Shown here: positions 41,103-51,302 of the stretch, in pieces
Position numbering within the stretch: the stretch's first letter is position 1
Layout of the letters: each line of letters starts with the position of its first letter
Assembly: GCA_017406925.1 (NCBI GenBank)
Contig: JAFQXO010000008.1
Location: 78,784-142,783, forward strand
Length of the DNA stretch: 64,000 nt
Direction of reading: 5' to 3'
From: Eubacterium sp.
GTDB taxonomy: Bacteria > Bacillota > Clostridia > Lachnospirales > Lachnospiraceae
The notes under the pieces: generated by a model
Seen by the model: the letters and a program-made list of their open reading frames with translations, nothing else
What the model was told of the DNA's origin: nothing
Database searches by the model: none
Made by a program: the position numbers and the translations under genes

Positions 41103-44100
41103 ATGAGTACAGTTAGAAGAATTTACGTGGAAAAAAAGCCTGAGTACGCCGTTGGAGCGAAGGCTCTGACAGACGAAATCAAGGGCTATTTAAATATGCC
41201 AAATTTGGAGCGTGTGCGCGAATTGGTCAGATATGATGTGGAAAATATCTCGGATGAGACATACGAGAAAGCACTCACATCAGTTTTTTCTGAACCACCT
41301 GTCGACGATGTTTACGAGGAAGAGTTCCCTATCGAAGACGGCGCGCATGTTTTTAGTGTGGAGTATTTGCCAGGACAGTTCGACCAGAGAGCGGACTCTG
41401 CACAGCAGTGTATCCAGTTCTTGAACGAGAACGAGGATCCAGTTATAAAGTCTGCTACGACTTACGTGCTTGTTGGCGAAGCCAATGAAGAACAAGTCGA
41501 GGCAGTAAAGAAATATCTCATCAACCCAGTCGATTCTAGAGAGACTGGACTGGAGAAGCCTGAGACACTCGTTGCTCACTATGATGAGCCAGACGATGTG
41601 AAGATTTTCGATGGCTTCAAAGATATGGACGAGGAGCCTTTGAAGGAACTATATGACTCACTCGGACTTGCTATGACTTTCAAGGATTTCTTGCACATCC
41701 AGAACTATTTCAAAAACGAGGAAGACAGAGATCCTACAATGACAGAGATTCGTGTGCTTGACACTTATTGGTCAGATCATTGTCGTCACACGACATTTAA
41801 CACAGAACTTACAGACGTCACATTTGATGACGGCTTTTACAGAGAGCCTATGGAGGCTACATACAAAAACTATTTGGAAACTAGAGCAGATGTTTTCGGC
41901 GAGCGCAAAGACAAATTTGTTTGCTTGATGGATCTTGCTCTTATTGCTATGAGAAAACTCAAGAAAGAGGGTAAGCTCGACGACCAGGAAGAGTCGGATG
42001 AGATTAACGCATGTAGTATCGTGGTTCCAGTTGAGGTGGATGGAAAGACAGAGGAGTGGCTTGTAAATTTCAAGAACGAGACTCACAACCATCCTACAGA
42101 GATTGAGCCTTTCGGTGGTGCTGCCACATGTCTTGGCGGAGCCATCAGGGATCCGCTATCAGGTCGTACATATGTGTATCAGGCGATGCGCGTGACAGGT
42201 GCGGCAGACCCAACGAAATCTATCGAGGAGACTATGCCGGGCAAACTTCCACAGAAGAAGCTCGTGCAGGGTGCGGCTGACGGTTACAGTTCATACGGAA
42301 ACCAGATTGGCCTTGCCACAGGTCTCGTAAAAGAAATATATCATCCAGATTATGTTGCAAAGCGTATGGAGATTGGTGCGGTTATGGGCGCAGCTCCACG
42401 TCGTGCGGTGCAACGTCTAACTTCTGACCCAGGAGATATCATTGTATTGCTCGGTGGTAGAACTGGTCGCGATGGCTGTGGTGGAGCTACAGGTTCTTCG
42501 AAGATTCACACTGAAGAGTCCATCGAGACTTGCGGAGCAGAAGTGCAGAAAGGTAACCCACCTACAGAGCGTAAGTTACAGAGACTTTTCAGAAGAGAGG
42601 AAGTTAGCTACCTCATCAAGAAGTGTAATGACTTCGGCGCGGGTGGTGTCTCGGTTGCAATCGGCGAGCTCGCTGACGGACTTCACATCAACCTCGACAA
42701 AGTTCCTAAAAAGTATGCAGGCTTGGATGGTACAGAACTTGCGATTTCAGAGTCGCAGGAGAGAATGGCTGTCGTAGTTGATCCTAAAGATGTGGATCAG
42801 TTCCTCAAGTACGCTAACGAGGAAAACCTTGAGGCAACAGTAGTGGCTGAGGTTACAGAGGACCCAAGACTTGTGCTTGAGTGGAGAGGCAAGGTTATCG
42901 TTGATCTCTCAAGAGCATTCCTCGACACTAACGGAGCACACCAGGAGACTAAGGTTGCAGTAGACATTCCAAGCGAGAGCGAGAAGTTCTTCGAAAAGCC
43001 AGAAGTCACAGATGTTAAAGCTAAGTGGCTTGAGACTCTCAGTGATTTAAATGTTTGCTCACAGAAGGGACTCGTTGAGAAGTTCGACGGTTCTATCGGA
43101 GCAGGTTCAGTATATATGCCTCACGGAGGCAAGTATCAGCGCACAGAGACACAGACTATGGTTGCGAAGCTTCCAGTACAGACTGGAGATTGCGACACAG
43201 TTACACTTATGAGTTATGGTTTCGACCCATATCTCTCAAAGTGGAGTCCATACCACGGCGCAATGTATGCAGTTGTTGATTCACTTGCAAAGATTGTCGC
43301 AGCAGGTGGTGACTTCAAGAAAGTGCGCATGACATATCAGGAGTATTTCAGAAGAATGAGCGAGGATCCAAAGAGATGGAGCCAGCCTTTCGCAGCATTG
43401 CTCGGAGCATATGATGCACAGATGGGATTTGAACTTCCATCTATCGGTGGAAAGGACAGTATGTCAGGAACATTCAACGACATCGACGTTCCACCTACAC
43501 TCGTATCTTTCGCAGTTGATGTAGCCAAGGAAAAAGACATCATCACTCCTGAGTTCAAAAACACAGATTCTAAAATCGTTCGCTTCCACGCGGAGCGCGA
43601 CGAGTTTGACAAGCCAGTCTATGCATCTATCATGCAGATGTTCGACAACGTTCACGACATGATTCAAAAAGGCATTATCACAGCGGCTTACGCCCTTGAT
43701 TCAAAGGGCATCATTCCAGCCGTTTCCAAGATGGCCTTCGGCAATGAGATTGGCGTAACGATAAATGATAACATAGCGCCGGCTGATCTTTTCGCACCAG
43801 CATTTGGCGATATCATCGCAGAAGTACCTGCAGATAAGATAGCAGGAGTTACAGCCGACTATGATTTGATTGGTGAGACTAATGCTGACAAGCAGTTCCG
43901 ATTCGGTAAAACCGTCATCGATTTAGGCGAGGCGCTTCGCACATGGGAGTCGACTCTCGAGGGAGTGTTCCCTACACGCAGTCACAAAGATACACAAGTC
44001 CTCGACACACCTATTTATAAGGCAGATGAGATTCACATCTGTAAATCTAAGGTTGCAAAACCTACTGTATTCATACCGGTATTCCCAGGAACTAACTGCG

Positions 44101-44855
44101 AGTACGATACAGCTCGTGCATTTGAGATGGCTGGCGCCAATGTAATAACAAAAGTATTCAAAAACTTGACTCCAGATGACATTAGAGATTCGGTAAACAT
44201 TTTCGAAGATGCCATCAACCAGTCACAAATCATAATGTTCCCTGGCGGATTTAGCGCGGGTGACGAGCCAGATGGCTCCGCCAAATTCTTTGCCACAGCA
44301 TTCAGAAATGCAAAGATTGAGGAGGCAGTGCAGAAACTCTTGAATGAGAGAGATGGACTTGCTCTTGGTATCTGTAATGGATTCCAGGCTCTCATCAAAC
44401 TAGGACTTGTTCCTAACGGACAGATTACTGGTCAAGATGAGGCGGCTGCCACACTCACATACAATACAATTAACAGACATATCTCAAAGATGGTTTACAC
44501 AAAGATTGTTTCTAACAAGTCACCTTGGCTACAGGGTGCAGAACTAGGAAAAACTTATGTAAACCCAGCTTCTCACGGTGAGGGACGTTTTGTAGCACCT
44601 AAAGAATTGATAGATGAGCTCTTTGCCAATGGGCAGGTGGCTACTCAGTATGTGAACGAAGCAGGTGAGCCTACGATGGACGAAGAGTGGAACGTAAACG
44701 GTTCATTCGCAGCAATCGAAGGTATCACAAGTCCAGACGGCAGATGCTTCGGTAAGATGGCTCACATCGAGAGAAAAGGAAGAAGTGTAGCAACTAACAT
44801 TTACGGCGAGCAGGATATGAAAGTATTCGAGTCAGGTGTTAAGTACTTTAAGTAA
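41103..44855 (+). CDS. purL: Phosphoribosylformylglycinamidine synthase, long single-chain form
   Basis: This enzyme turns FGAR into FGAM with glutamine and ATP. I chose ATG 41103 behind GGGAGG (ATG 41079 is also in frame), giving 1250 residues. The chain fuses an N-terminal PurS-like part, two AIRS-type synthetase halves (with NHPTEIEPFGGAATCLGGAIRD and GGKDSMSGTF) and a C-terminal glutaminase equal to PurQ: PVFPGTNCEYDTA, the nucleophile Cys in GICNGFQ and the His-Glu pair in SHGEGR. This layout matches the proteobacterial and clostridial long form, so separate purS and purQ should not be needed. It has its own promoter, apart from purF and purE. Confidence 0.96.
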   Translation: MSTVRRIYVEKKPEYAVGAKALTDEIKGYLNMPNLERVRELVRYDVENISDETYEKALTSVFSEPPVDDVYEEEFPIEDGAHVFSVEYLPGQFDQRADSAQQCIQFLNENEDPVIKSATTYVLVGEANEEQVEAVKKYLINPVDSRETGLEKPETLVAHYDEPDDVKIFDGFKDMDEEPLKELYDSLGLAMTFKDFLHIQNYFKNEEDRDPTMTEIRVLDTYWSDHCRHTTFNTELTDVTFDDGFYREPMEATYKNYLETRADVFGERKDKFVCLMDLALIAMRKLKKEGKLDDQEESDEINACSIVVPVEVDGKTEEWLVNFKNETHNHPTEIEPFGGAATCLGGAIRDPLSGRTYVYQAMRVTGAADPTKSIEETMPGKLPQKKLVQGAADGYSSYGNQIGLATGLVKEIYHPDYVAKRMEIGAVMGAAPRRAVQRLTSDPGDIIVLLGGRTGRDGCGGATGSSKIHTEESIETCGAEVQKGNPPTERKLQRLFRREEVSYLIKKCNDFGAGGVSVAIGELADGLHINLDKVPKKYAGLDGTELAISESQERMAVVVDPKDVDQFLKYANEENLEATVVAEVTEDPRLVLEWRGKVIVDLSRAFLDTNGAHQETKVAVDIPSESEKFFEKPEVTDVKAKWLETLSDLNVCSQKGLVEKFDGSIGAGSVYMPHGGKYQRTETQTMVAKLPVQTGDCDTVTLMSYGFDPYLSKWSPYHGAMYAVVDSLAKIVAAGGDFKKVRMTYQEYFRRMSEDPKRWSQPFAALLGAYDAQMGFELPSIGGKDSMSGTFNDIDVPPTLVSFAVDVAKEKDIITPEFKNTDSKIVRFHAERDEFDKPVYASIMQMFDNVHDMIQKGIITAAYALDSKGIIPAVSKMAFGNEIGVTINDNIAPADLFAPAFGDIIAEVPADKIAGVTADYDLIGETNADKQFRFGKTVIDLGEALRTWESTLEGVFPTRSHKDTQVLDTPIYKADEIHICKSKVAKPTVFIPVFPGTNCEYDTARAFEMAGANVITKVFKNLTPDDIRDSVNIFEDAINQSQIIMFPGGFSAGDEPDGSAKFFATAFRNAKIEEAVQKLLNERDGLALGICNGFQALIKLGLVPNGQITGQDEAAATLTYNTINRHISKMVYTKIVSNKSPWLQGAELGKTYVNPASHGEGRFVAPKELIDELFANGQVATQYVNEAGEPTMDEEWNVNGSFAAIEGITSPDGRCFGKMAHIERKGRSVATNIYGEQDMKVFESGVKYFK
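41473..41485 (+). repeat. GGC/GCC mini-hairpin in purL
   Basis: TTGGC-GAA-GCCAA, read as V-G-E-A-N; the same eleven-base core as in aspS (19770-19784). Confidence 0.6.
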
Positions 44856-44875
44856 GAGAGTAGAGAGGTAAAGGT

Positions 44876-47122
44876 TTGATAGGTTATTTAGTTGGCGGTT
44901 TAGGAATTCTCATTGCCGTAGGCGTCTTAATATTTTTCTACAGAAAGAAAGAGTGGCACTCAGAGTATGCTCTGATGTTTTTGATGAGCGTCATTATTGC
45001 ACTCTCGCTTGAAGTGTTCACTTTCAACTACGCGACATTTTCGCCTACAGCTGGAGAAAAGCAGGTGATGGGTACTGACGTTATCAACACGGCCACACCA
45101 AACCTTGAAACGGGATCTTCAAACAAAGAAAAGAAAGAAAATCCAAACATCAAAACTGCTGTGGCACCTATGGGTACGGACACAGAGTATACGTTTGAAT
45201 TTGATATAAAAGACACAAAACTTTCTAACATCTGTGTGGAACCTACGATGACTGGCGAGTACGCCATCGTGGATGTTCAAGCAGAAGACGCAGTCTACGA
45301 AATGAAAGATGGCACTCAGGCTGGTTTCGTAAAGTCGCCAGTCAATCATGTCGTTGTCAAAGACATCAAGAAGTCGCATTACATTAAGACACATTTCCCA
45401 GGAACTGTTAAGAAGTTGAAGGTCGTTGTTAAGACAGAGAACAATCAATATTTGTCGCACATTCAACTTACGACAAACCCTGGCATACCTTTTACATTTA
45501 ACTTTGCCAGATACATAATCGTGGCCATTGCATTCTTCTTGGCATTTTGTGTTTACAAAAATCGCAAACTTTCATTCAGAGGCCAGAAGAGTAAATGGGT
45601 TAGAAGAATTGCGATTATCGTATTGCTTGTGATCGAGTCGGTAGTGATTATCAATCTCGGTACTGGTGAAGTTAAAGAATTGAAATTTAATGAAAACATC
45701 AAAACAGCTGAGATGGATCAGTACCAGCAACTCACACTTGCGCTCACGAAAGGCAAGGTGGACTTAAACGCTTTAAGTACTGATATGGCAAGCCAAGATA
45801 AGAAAGCGCTAGAAGTTTTGCAAAAGACCAAGAACCCATACAACATTGATGAGAGAAACCAAAAGGGCTATGAGGGTTCTAGATGGGACTTTGCATACTA
45901 CAAAGGAAAGTTCTACACATACTACGGAATAGTTCCGGTAGTAGTGTTCTACTTGCCAGTATATATCATAACAGGAAAGATGCTCAGCACGAGAATGCTG
46001 ACAATTTTACTTGCCATTGCCCTGGCATGCATATTCGCATTGTTTGTTTACATGGTGGCAAGGCGCAGAAAGACAGTAAATCTCTGGACAGTCATCGCGA
46101 CGATGGCAGGAGTATTCTCAGCGTCATTTATCTTAAGCTGTATGCACGGCGCGAAGTTCTATGAAACTTCACCGATGTCAGGATTGCTGTTTGCAATGAT
46201 AGGCGTCACGCTGACATACGAGGCGTTCAAGAAGAATAGCATTCACACAGTTAAGATGGTGCTTGGCGCGCTCTGCCTCGCACTCGCAGTGGGATGTAAG
46301 GCAAACTACCTATTCGCATCAGTTGCGATGCTTCCATTTATCCTTGTCGGCTTCGCACGCCAAGGCAAAGTTCTCACAGAGCAGAACAAGAAAAACAAAT
46401 TCACTCAGTGGATTTCAAATATATTCAACAAGAAAAATATTAAGCAAATTATCATTTGTGCTATACCATTTGTAGTAGTGGGCGGAGCACTTATGGTTTA
46501 CAACTATATGAGATTTAGTTCACCGATAGATTTCGGAGTGAACTATCAGCTCACATTATTCAACGTTAAGTATTACGACGTGAAAGAAATCGCCAAGTTG
46601 CCGATAGTACTTTACAATGGATTCTTTGCTATGCCTAAGTACAGCAATATATTCCCATTTGTAAATCCTGTACTAGACGACTTGAACTATGCTGGATATT
46701 TCTTCCAGATGCATTATGTTGGACTTTTCGCATTCCCGATGATGTGGCTAGCAGCGATGCTTCCATGGTCATACAGAAGAGGCTTGAAGCGCACAAAGCA
46801 ACGCACGCTCGTTTCTGGAATGATTATCGTTGGATTGATTTTGACATATGTAATTATCGTAAAGGGTGGTTCATCACTCAGATACAATATTGATTTTGCT
46901 TGGCTACTTATTCTTCCAATCATTTTTGTAATTCTTGATTTGGATGAGTATGCGAGACCAAAGAAAATTGTTAAATACGTAGTAGCATTGATACTTGCCT
47001 TGTGTGTATCCACAGTTTTGATAGGTACACTTATCAACCTATCTCCAGATTGGACAGAGATGGGCAAGAATCTCCCAGGAACATATTACAACTGGTTCTA
47101 TTCAGTTATGTTCTGGTGTTAA
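44876..47122 (+). CDS. Polytopic membrane protein, possible glycosyltransferase
   Basis: I do not recognise this 748-residue protein with certainty. It starts at TTG 44876 after GAGAGG. Two N-terminal helices (about 3-22 and 33-50) lead to an extracytoplasmic beta-rich domain (about 50-210), followed by some eight to ten more membrane segments. The loop with GSRWDFAYYKGKFYTYYGIVPVVVFYLPVYIIT (about 332-365) and the many aromatic residues recall GT-C-type glycosyltransferases and related wall-polymer enzymes. The next gene is a DUF2079 membrane protein 12 bases away, so the two probably work together on a lipid-linked surface glycan; that is inference from context. Confidence 0.6.
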   Translation: MIGYLVGGLGILIAVGVLIFFYRKKEWHSEYALMFLMSVIIALSLEVFTFNYATFSPTAGEKQVMGTDVINTATPNLETGSSNKEKKENPNIKTAVAPMGTDTEYTFEFDIKDTKLSNICVEPTMTGEYAIVDVQAEDAVYEMKDGTQAGFVKSPVNHVVVKDIKKSHYIKTHFPGTVKKLKVVVKTENNQYLSHIQLTTNPGIPFTFNFARYIIVAIAFFLAFCVYKNRKLSFRGQKSKWVRRIAIIVLLVIESVVIINLGTGEVKELKFNENIKTAEMDQYQQLTLALTKGKVDLNALSTDMASQDKKALEVLQKTKNPYNIDERNQKGYEGSRWDFAYYKGKFYTYYGIVPVVVFYLPVYIITGKMLSTRMLTILLAIALACIFALFVYMVARRRKTVNLWTVIATMAGVFSASFILSCMHGAKFYETSPMSGLLFAMIGVTLTYEAFKKNSIHTVKMVLGALCLALAVGCKANYLFASVAMLPFILVGFARQGKVLTEQNKKNKFTQWISNIFNKKNIKQIIICAIPFVVVGGALMVYNYMRFSSPIDFGVNYQLTLFNVKYYDVKEIAKLPIVLYNGFFAMPKYSNIFPFVNPVLDDLNYAGYFFQMHYVGLFAFPMMWLAAMLPWSYRRGLKRTKQRTLVSGMIIVGLILTYVIIVKGGSSLRYNIDFAWLLILPIIFVILDLDEYARPKKIVKYVVALILALCVSTVLIGTLINLSPDWTEMGKNLPGTYYNWFYSVMFWC

Positions 47123-47134
47123 GAGGAAGGTGCG

Positions 47135-49084
47135 ATGAAAGAGTTTATTGAAAAGATTAAACAAAACAGTTTCGTGAAAATGGTTTCAAAGAATCAGCGG
47201 TTGATTATCGAAGGAGCAGTAGTGAGTGCTGTCTTCGCTTATGCGTTGAGCAATATTCTTCGCAGATCATTTCTCTCTATTGAATCGATTAATGAGGCAG
47301 TGGCCAATACCAATTTTGTCACAGCATATATATTGCTAGCTGTATGCTTCATTTCAGGCTGCATTCTTTATGCTTACTGGCGCACATTTACGAAAATATT
47401 GATGTTCGCATCAGTTTTAGTATATGCAGTTCTCTCAGTAATATTTGCAGAGGGACTAATGTTCTCAAACTTTGCAAAGAATGAGATTGGTAAAGCATGC
47501 TTTGCTGGAATATGGTGTTTCATTGCAGTTCTAGCTTTCCTTTATGTGAAGAACGACATTTTCAAAGTATTAGAAAAATTGAATCTGTCCAAGATGGCAA
47601 TGTGGATTATTATCGGAGTCATTGGCGTAGCCATCGTCATCTTCGTGGGCGGAGTAGGAGTTTATAGATACTTAAGTTACGCAAACTCAACTTTTGATAT
47701 GGGAATTTTTGCTCAGATGTATGAGCACATGAGAAAGACTTTCATGATGAATACTACAGTGGAGCGAAGTTACTTGCTCTCGCACTTGGGAGTTCACTTC
47801 TCACCTATATTCTACTTAGGCTTGCCGATTTATATGCTTTGTCCATCGGCAGCAACTGTTCAAGTAATTCAAGCGATTATGATTGCACTTCCAGTCATCC
47901 CTATCGCATTGCTTGGCAAACATTTCAAGCTTAACAACAGAATCATCGTTTTACTCACGCTTATCTACGCATTGTTCCCAGCAACAGCGCAGGGTACTTT
48001 CTATGATATGCATGAGAACTGCTTCTTGACATTCGTGCTCTTGATGCTTTTCTGGGCAGTCGAGAAGAGGAAAAATATTTGGATGATTATTATGATTATT
48101 CTTGTGTTTATGACAAAGGAAGACGCAGGAATATATATGACTATCTTCGGTACGTACATGCTCTTCTCCAGAAGAGACAAGATTCGTGGAGTCATTCTTA
48201 TGATTTCAGGTGGAGTTACGATGGTAGTCGGAATGGCAATAGTGAAGAGCTTCGGACTAGGTGTCCTCGATGATAGACTAGGAAATCTGATGTTCGGAAG
48301 TGGTGGACTATTCAAGATAGTTCAGACATTCATTGCGAACCCAGCATTTGTCGTAGGACAGATGATTACAAACGCGGATGCAGGCAAGTTCGACAAGATT
48401 GAATTTTACATTCTGTTCTTCGTACCTATGGCGGCGCTTATCTTCACAACGGGAAGAAAGTATACGAAGTATATTTTGCTTTTGCCAATTATAGTGCTTA
48501 ACCTTGCAACAACATATCCTTATCTACATGATATTGGATTCCAATATAACTACGGACCTATCGCACTCATTATGTATCTTGCACTTTTGAATTTGGCAGA
48601 TATGCCAATGAGAAAGAGAAAGACGATGACAGGTGTAGCCTTGATATGTTGCACCATATTCTTCTTCGCTTTCCCATTTATGAAGTTGCCAAGCTACGTT
48701 AAGTCTTACAATGCAAGCAGACAAACTACAAAGACATTAGATGAAGTGATAGATCAAGTCCCTACGGACGCTTCAGTTTTGACGACTGGCTGGATTATGC
48801 CACACTTGTCAAAGAACTTGTATGCATACGATGCAGGACATATCAATGATGCAGAAAATCACTATAAGAATCCTAACTATTGTGACAACTGTGGAGTATT
48901 TGACAAGAATGGAATAACTAAAAACACGATGCACACTAACAAGTGTCCTAAGAATCCAGATTACTTGGTTTACGATGCGAGATCTGCAGAAGATTATCAG
49001 TATTTTAAACCTTTTGTTGAATCTGGAAAGTATGATTTAGTAGTAGACAAACCAAACCTCATTCAGGTTTACAAGAGAAAGTAG
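47135..49084 (+). CDS. DUF2079-family polytopic membrane protein
   Basis: The 649-residue protein has about eleven hydrophobic segments and the DUF2079 hallmark after the fifth: NSTFDMGIFAQMYEHM, then LSHLGVHFSPIFYLGLPIYML. The family is distantly related to GT-C glycosyltransferases, with an acidic residue (here Asp in FDMG) in the first outer loop. The C-terminal 130 residues are a soluble extracytoplasmic domain with a CDNCG Cys pair. GAGGAAGG precedes the start. It is 12 bases after the other large membrane protein and 7 bases before pyrC. Natural role unknown; surface glycan assembly is the likely setting. Confidence 0.75.
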   Translation: MKEFIEKIKQNSFVKMVSKNQRLIIEGAVVSAVFAYALSNILRRSFLSIESINEAVANTNFVTAYILLAVCFISGCILYAYWRTFTKILMFASVLVYAVLSVIFAEGLMFSNFAKNEIGKACFAGIWCFIAVLAFLYVKNDIFKVLEKLNLSKMAMWIIIGVIGVAIVIFVGGVGVYRYLSYANSTFDMGIFAQMYEHMRKTFMMNTTVERSYLLSHLGVHFSPIFYLGLPIYMLCPSAATVQVIQAIMIALPVIPIALLGKHFKLNNRIIVLLTLIYALFPATAQGTFYDMHENCFLTFVLLMLFWAVEKRKNIWMIIMIILVFMTKEDAGIYMTIFGTYMLFSRRDKIRGVILMISGGVTMVVGMAIVKSFGLGVLDDRLGNLMFGSGGLFKIVQTFIANPAFVVGQMITNADAGKFDKIEFYILFFVPMAALIFTTGRKYTKYILLLPIIVLNLATTYPYLHDIGFQYNYGPIALIMYLALLNLADMPMRKRKTMTGVALICCTIFFFAFPFMKLPSYVKSYNASRQTTKTLDEVIDQVPTDASVLTTGWIMPHLSKNLYAYDAGHINDAENHYKNPNYCDNCGVFDKNGITKNTMHTNKCPKNPDYLVYDARSAEDYQYFKPFVESGKYDLVVDKPNLIQVYKRK

Positions 49085-49091
49085 GTAACAG

Positions 49092-50369
49092 TTGAGCATT
49101 CTTATCAAAGGTGGAAGAGTAATAAATCCAGATAAAAACTTTGATGATGTGGCAGACATCTTGATTGAAGATGGCGTGATTACTAAAATTGCCGAAGGCA
49201 TCGATGTAGAAACTGATGACGTAATCGACGCCAATGGATGCTTTGTGATGCCAGGATTGATTGATATGCATGTGCACTTCAGAGATCCTGGACAGACTGA
49301 GAAGGAAGACATCGAGACTGGCTCTCGTGCAGCAGTGCACGGCGGATTCACTACGGTCTGCTGTATGCCTAACACAGTTCCACCTATCGATAGCGTAGAG
49401 ACTGTGAAATATGTAGTGGACAAGGCTAAGGAAGTTAACTTTGCAAATGTCCTTCCAGTCGGAGCTGTGACTAAGGGGATGCAGGGCAAAGAAATCACTG
49501 ACATAGCAGCCATGAAAGAAGCTGGCATCTGTGCCATCAGTGAGGATGGAAAGTCTGTGATGGACGTAGATGTCTATCGACAAGCAATGCAAGAAGCAGC
49601 AAAGGTGGGCATTCCAGTGCTCGCACACTGTGAAGATATAGAACTCGTGCAGGGAGGCGTTATGAATCTCGGCGCGAAGTCAGAACAAATGGGTATGAAA
49701 GGTATCAGCAATGAAGTGGAGGATGTGATAGCACAGCGTGATATCAACCTCGCAGAGGAGACTGGAGCAAGACTTCATCTCTGTCACTGCTCGACTAGAG
49801 ATTCGGTGAAGATGATGGAAGTGGCGAAAGCGAAGGGACTTCCAATTACTGGAGAAGTATGTCCTCACCATTTCTCATTATGTACAGACGACATCACTTC
49901 GGACAATGCCAATTTCAAAATGAATCCACCGCTTAGAGAGCGAGAGGATATGGAAGTTCTAGTGAAGGGATTGTCGGATGACATCATGCCAATCATCTCA
50001 ACAGATCATGCTCCTCACACAGAAGAGGAAAAGAGCAAGAGCATTGCGGATGCACCATTTGGAATAGTAGGGCTTGAGACATCAGTGGGACTTACAATAA
50101 CGAATTTAGTTAAACCAGGTCATCTCACACCAATGCAGATGGCAGAAAAGATGAGTTACAATCCAGCGAAGGTTCTGGGAATAGATAGAGGAACTCTAAA
50201 CGAGGGAGCAGTCGCTGATGTGACAATAATAAATCCAGATGAGACTTATGTGGTAGACACTTCAGAGTTCGAGTCGAAGGGAAAGAACACACCTTTCGGT
50301 GGACGTCTCTTAAACGGTAGAGTGAAGGCAACCATAGTCGACGGAAGAATAGTGTACGAGGAAAAATAA
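49092..50369 (+). CDS. pyrC: Dihydroorotase
   Basis: PyrC cyclises carbamoyl-aspartate to dihydroorotate. The 425-residue length and motifs mark the class I form: metal ligands in DMHVHFRDPG (residues 57-66), the later HCE and CHCS segments, and STDHAPH. The start is TTG 49092, seven bases after the upstream stop, with only a weak TAGG site. It begins the run pyrC-pyrF-pyrK-pyrD-(GT2)-pyrE; the genes for carbamoyl phosphate synthase and aspartate transcarbamylase are not here. No PyrR attenuator is visible before it. Confidence 0.95.
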   Translation: MSILIKGGRVINPDKNFDDVADILIEDGVITKIAEGIDVETDDVIDANGCFVMPGLIDMHVHFRDPGQTEKEDIETGSRAAVHGGFTTVCCMPNTVPPIDSVETVKYVVDKAKEVNFANVLPVGAVTKGMQGKEITDIAAMKEAGICAISEDGKSVMDVDVYRQAMQEAAKVGIPVLAHCEDIELVQGGVMNLGAKSEQMGMKGISNEVEDVIAQRDINLAEETGARLHLCHCSTRDSVKMMEVAKAKGLPITGEVCPHHFSLCTDDITSDNANFKMNPPLREREDMEVLVKGLSDDIMPIISTDHAPHTEEEKSKSIADAPFGIVGLETSVGLTITNLVKPGHLTPMQMAEKMSYNPAKVLGIDRGTLNEGAVADVTIINPDETYVVDTSEFESKGKNTPFGGRLLNGRVKATIVDGRIVYEEK

Positions 50370-51280
50370 TGATTAACAAACTAGTAGCAAAAATAAAAAA
50401 GACAGGAGCACCAGTAGTTGTTGGACTTGATCCAATGCTCGATTATGTTCCTGAACATATATTGAAAAAGTCATTTGAAAAGTATGGCGAGACTCTCGAG
50501 GGAGCTGGCGATGCTATTTTCGAATTTAACAAAGGCATTATCGACGCCACATATGATTTGATTCCGGCAGTGAAGCCACAGATTGCTATGTATGAGCAGT
50601 TTGGCATTCCTGGAATGGTAGCGTTTAAGCGTACAGTAGACTATGCAAAGTCAAAGGACTTGGTAGTTATCGGAGATGTAAAGCGTGGAGATATCGGTTC
50701 TACATCAGCAGCTTATGCGACAGCACATCTGGGTGGAGTAAACATTGGTTTACATAACTTCAAAGGATTTGATGAGGATTTTGCAACAGTAAACCCTTAT
50801 CTTGGAACAGATGGCATTAAGCCTTTCATAGAAGTTTGCAAGGAAGAAAATAAAGGTCTCTTTATCCTAGTTAAGACATCTAACCCATCCAGCGGTGAGT
50901 TCCAGGATCAGTTGATTGATGGAAAGCCATTGTATGAAAAGGTGGCAGAGAAAGTTGCCGAGTGGGGCGAGGCACATATGGGCGATGACTACAGTTATGT
51001 CGGAGCTGTAGTAGGTGCCACATATCCAGAGGTTGGAAAAGTATTGAGAGAAGTGATGCCTAAGGCTTACATCTTAGTTCCTGGTTACGGAGCACAAGGT
51101 GGAACGGCAGATGGCTTAAAACCATATTTCAACGAAGACGGACTTGGAGCAATAGTAAATTCATCACGCGGAATTATCTGTGCATACAAAAATGAGAAGT
51201 ATGAAAAGTTTGGCGAACAGAACTACGCCGACGCTAGCAGAGCCGCAGTAATTGATATGATAGAGGACTTACAGTTCTAA
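50369..51280 (+). CDS. pyrF: Orotidine 5'-phosphate decarboxylase (type 2)
   Basis: PyrF makes UMP from OMP. The 303-residue protein is the longer type 2 form, with GLDPMLDYVPEH near the start, the catalytic DVKRGDIGSTSAAYA near residue 108, and a C-terminal GYGAQGGTADGL phosphate loop. Its ATG overlaps the pyrC stop by one base (TAATG), so the two are translationally coupled. pyrK follows after 22 bases. Confidence 0.95.
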   Translation: MINKLVAKIKKTGAPVVVGLDPMLDYVPEHILKKSFEKYGETLEGAGDAIFEFNKGIIDATYDLIPAVKPQIAMYEQFGIPGMVAFKRTVDYAKSKDLVVIGDVKRGDIGSTSAAYATAHLGGVNIGLHNFKGFDEDFATVNPYLGTDGIKPFIEVCKEENKGLFILVKTSNPSSGEFQDQLIDGKPLYEKVAEKVAEWGEAHMGDDYSYVGAVVGATYPEVGKVLREVMPKAYILVPGYGAQGGTADGLKPYFNEDGLGAIVNSSRGIICAYKNEKYEKFGEQNYADASRAAVIDMIEDLQF

Positions 51281-51302
51281 TAAATTTTTAGGAAACGAAA
51301 CT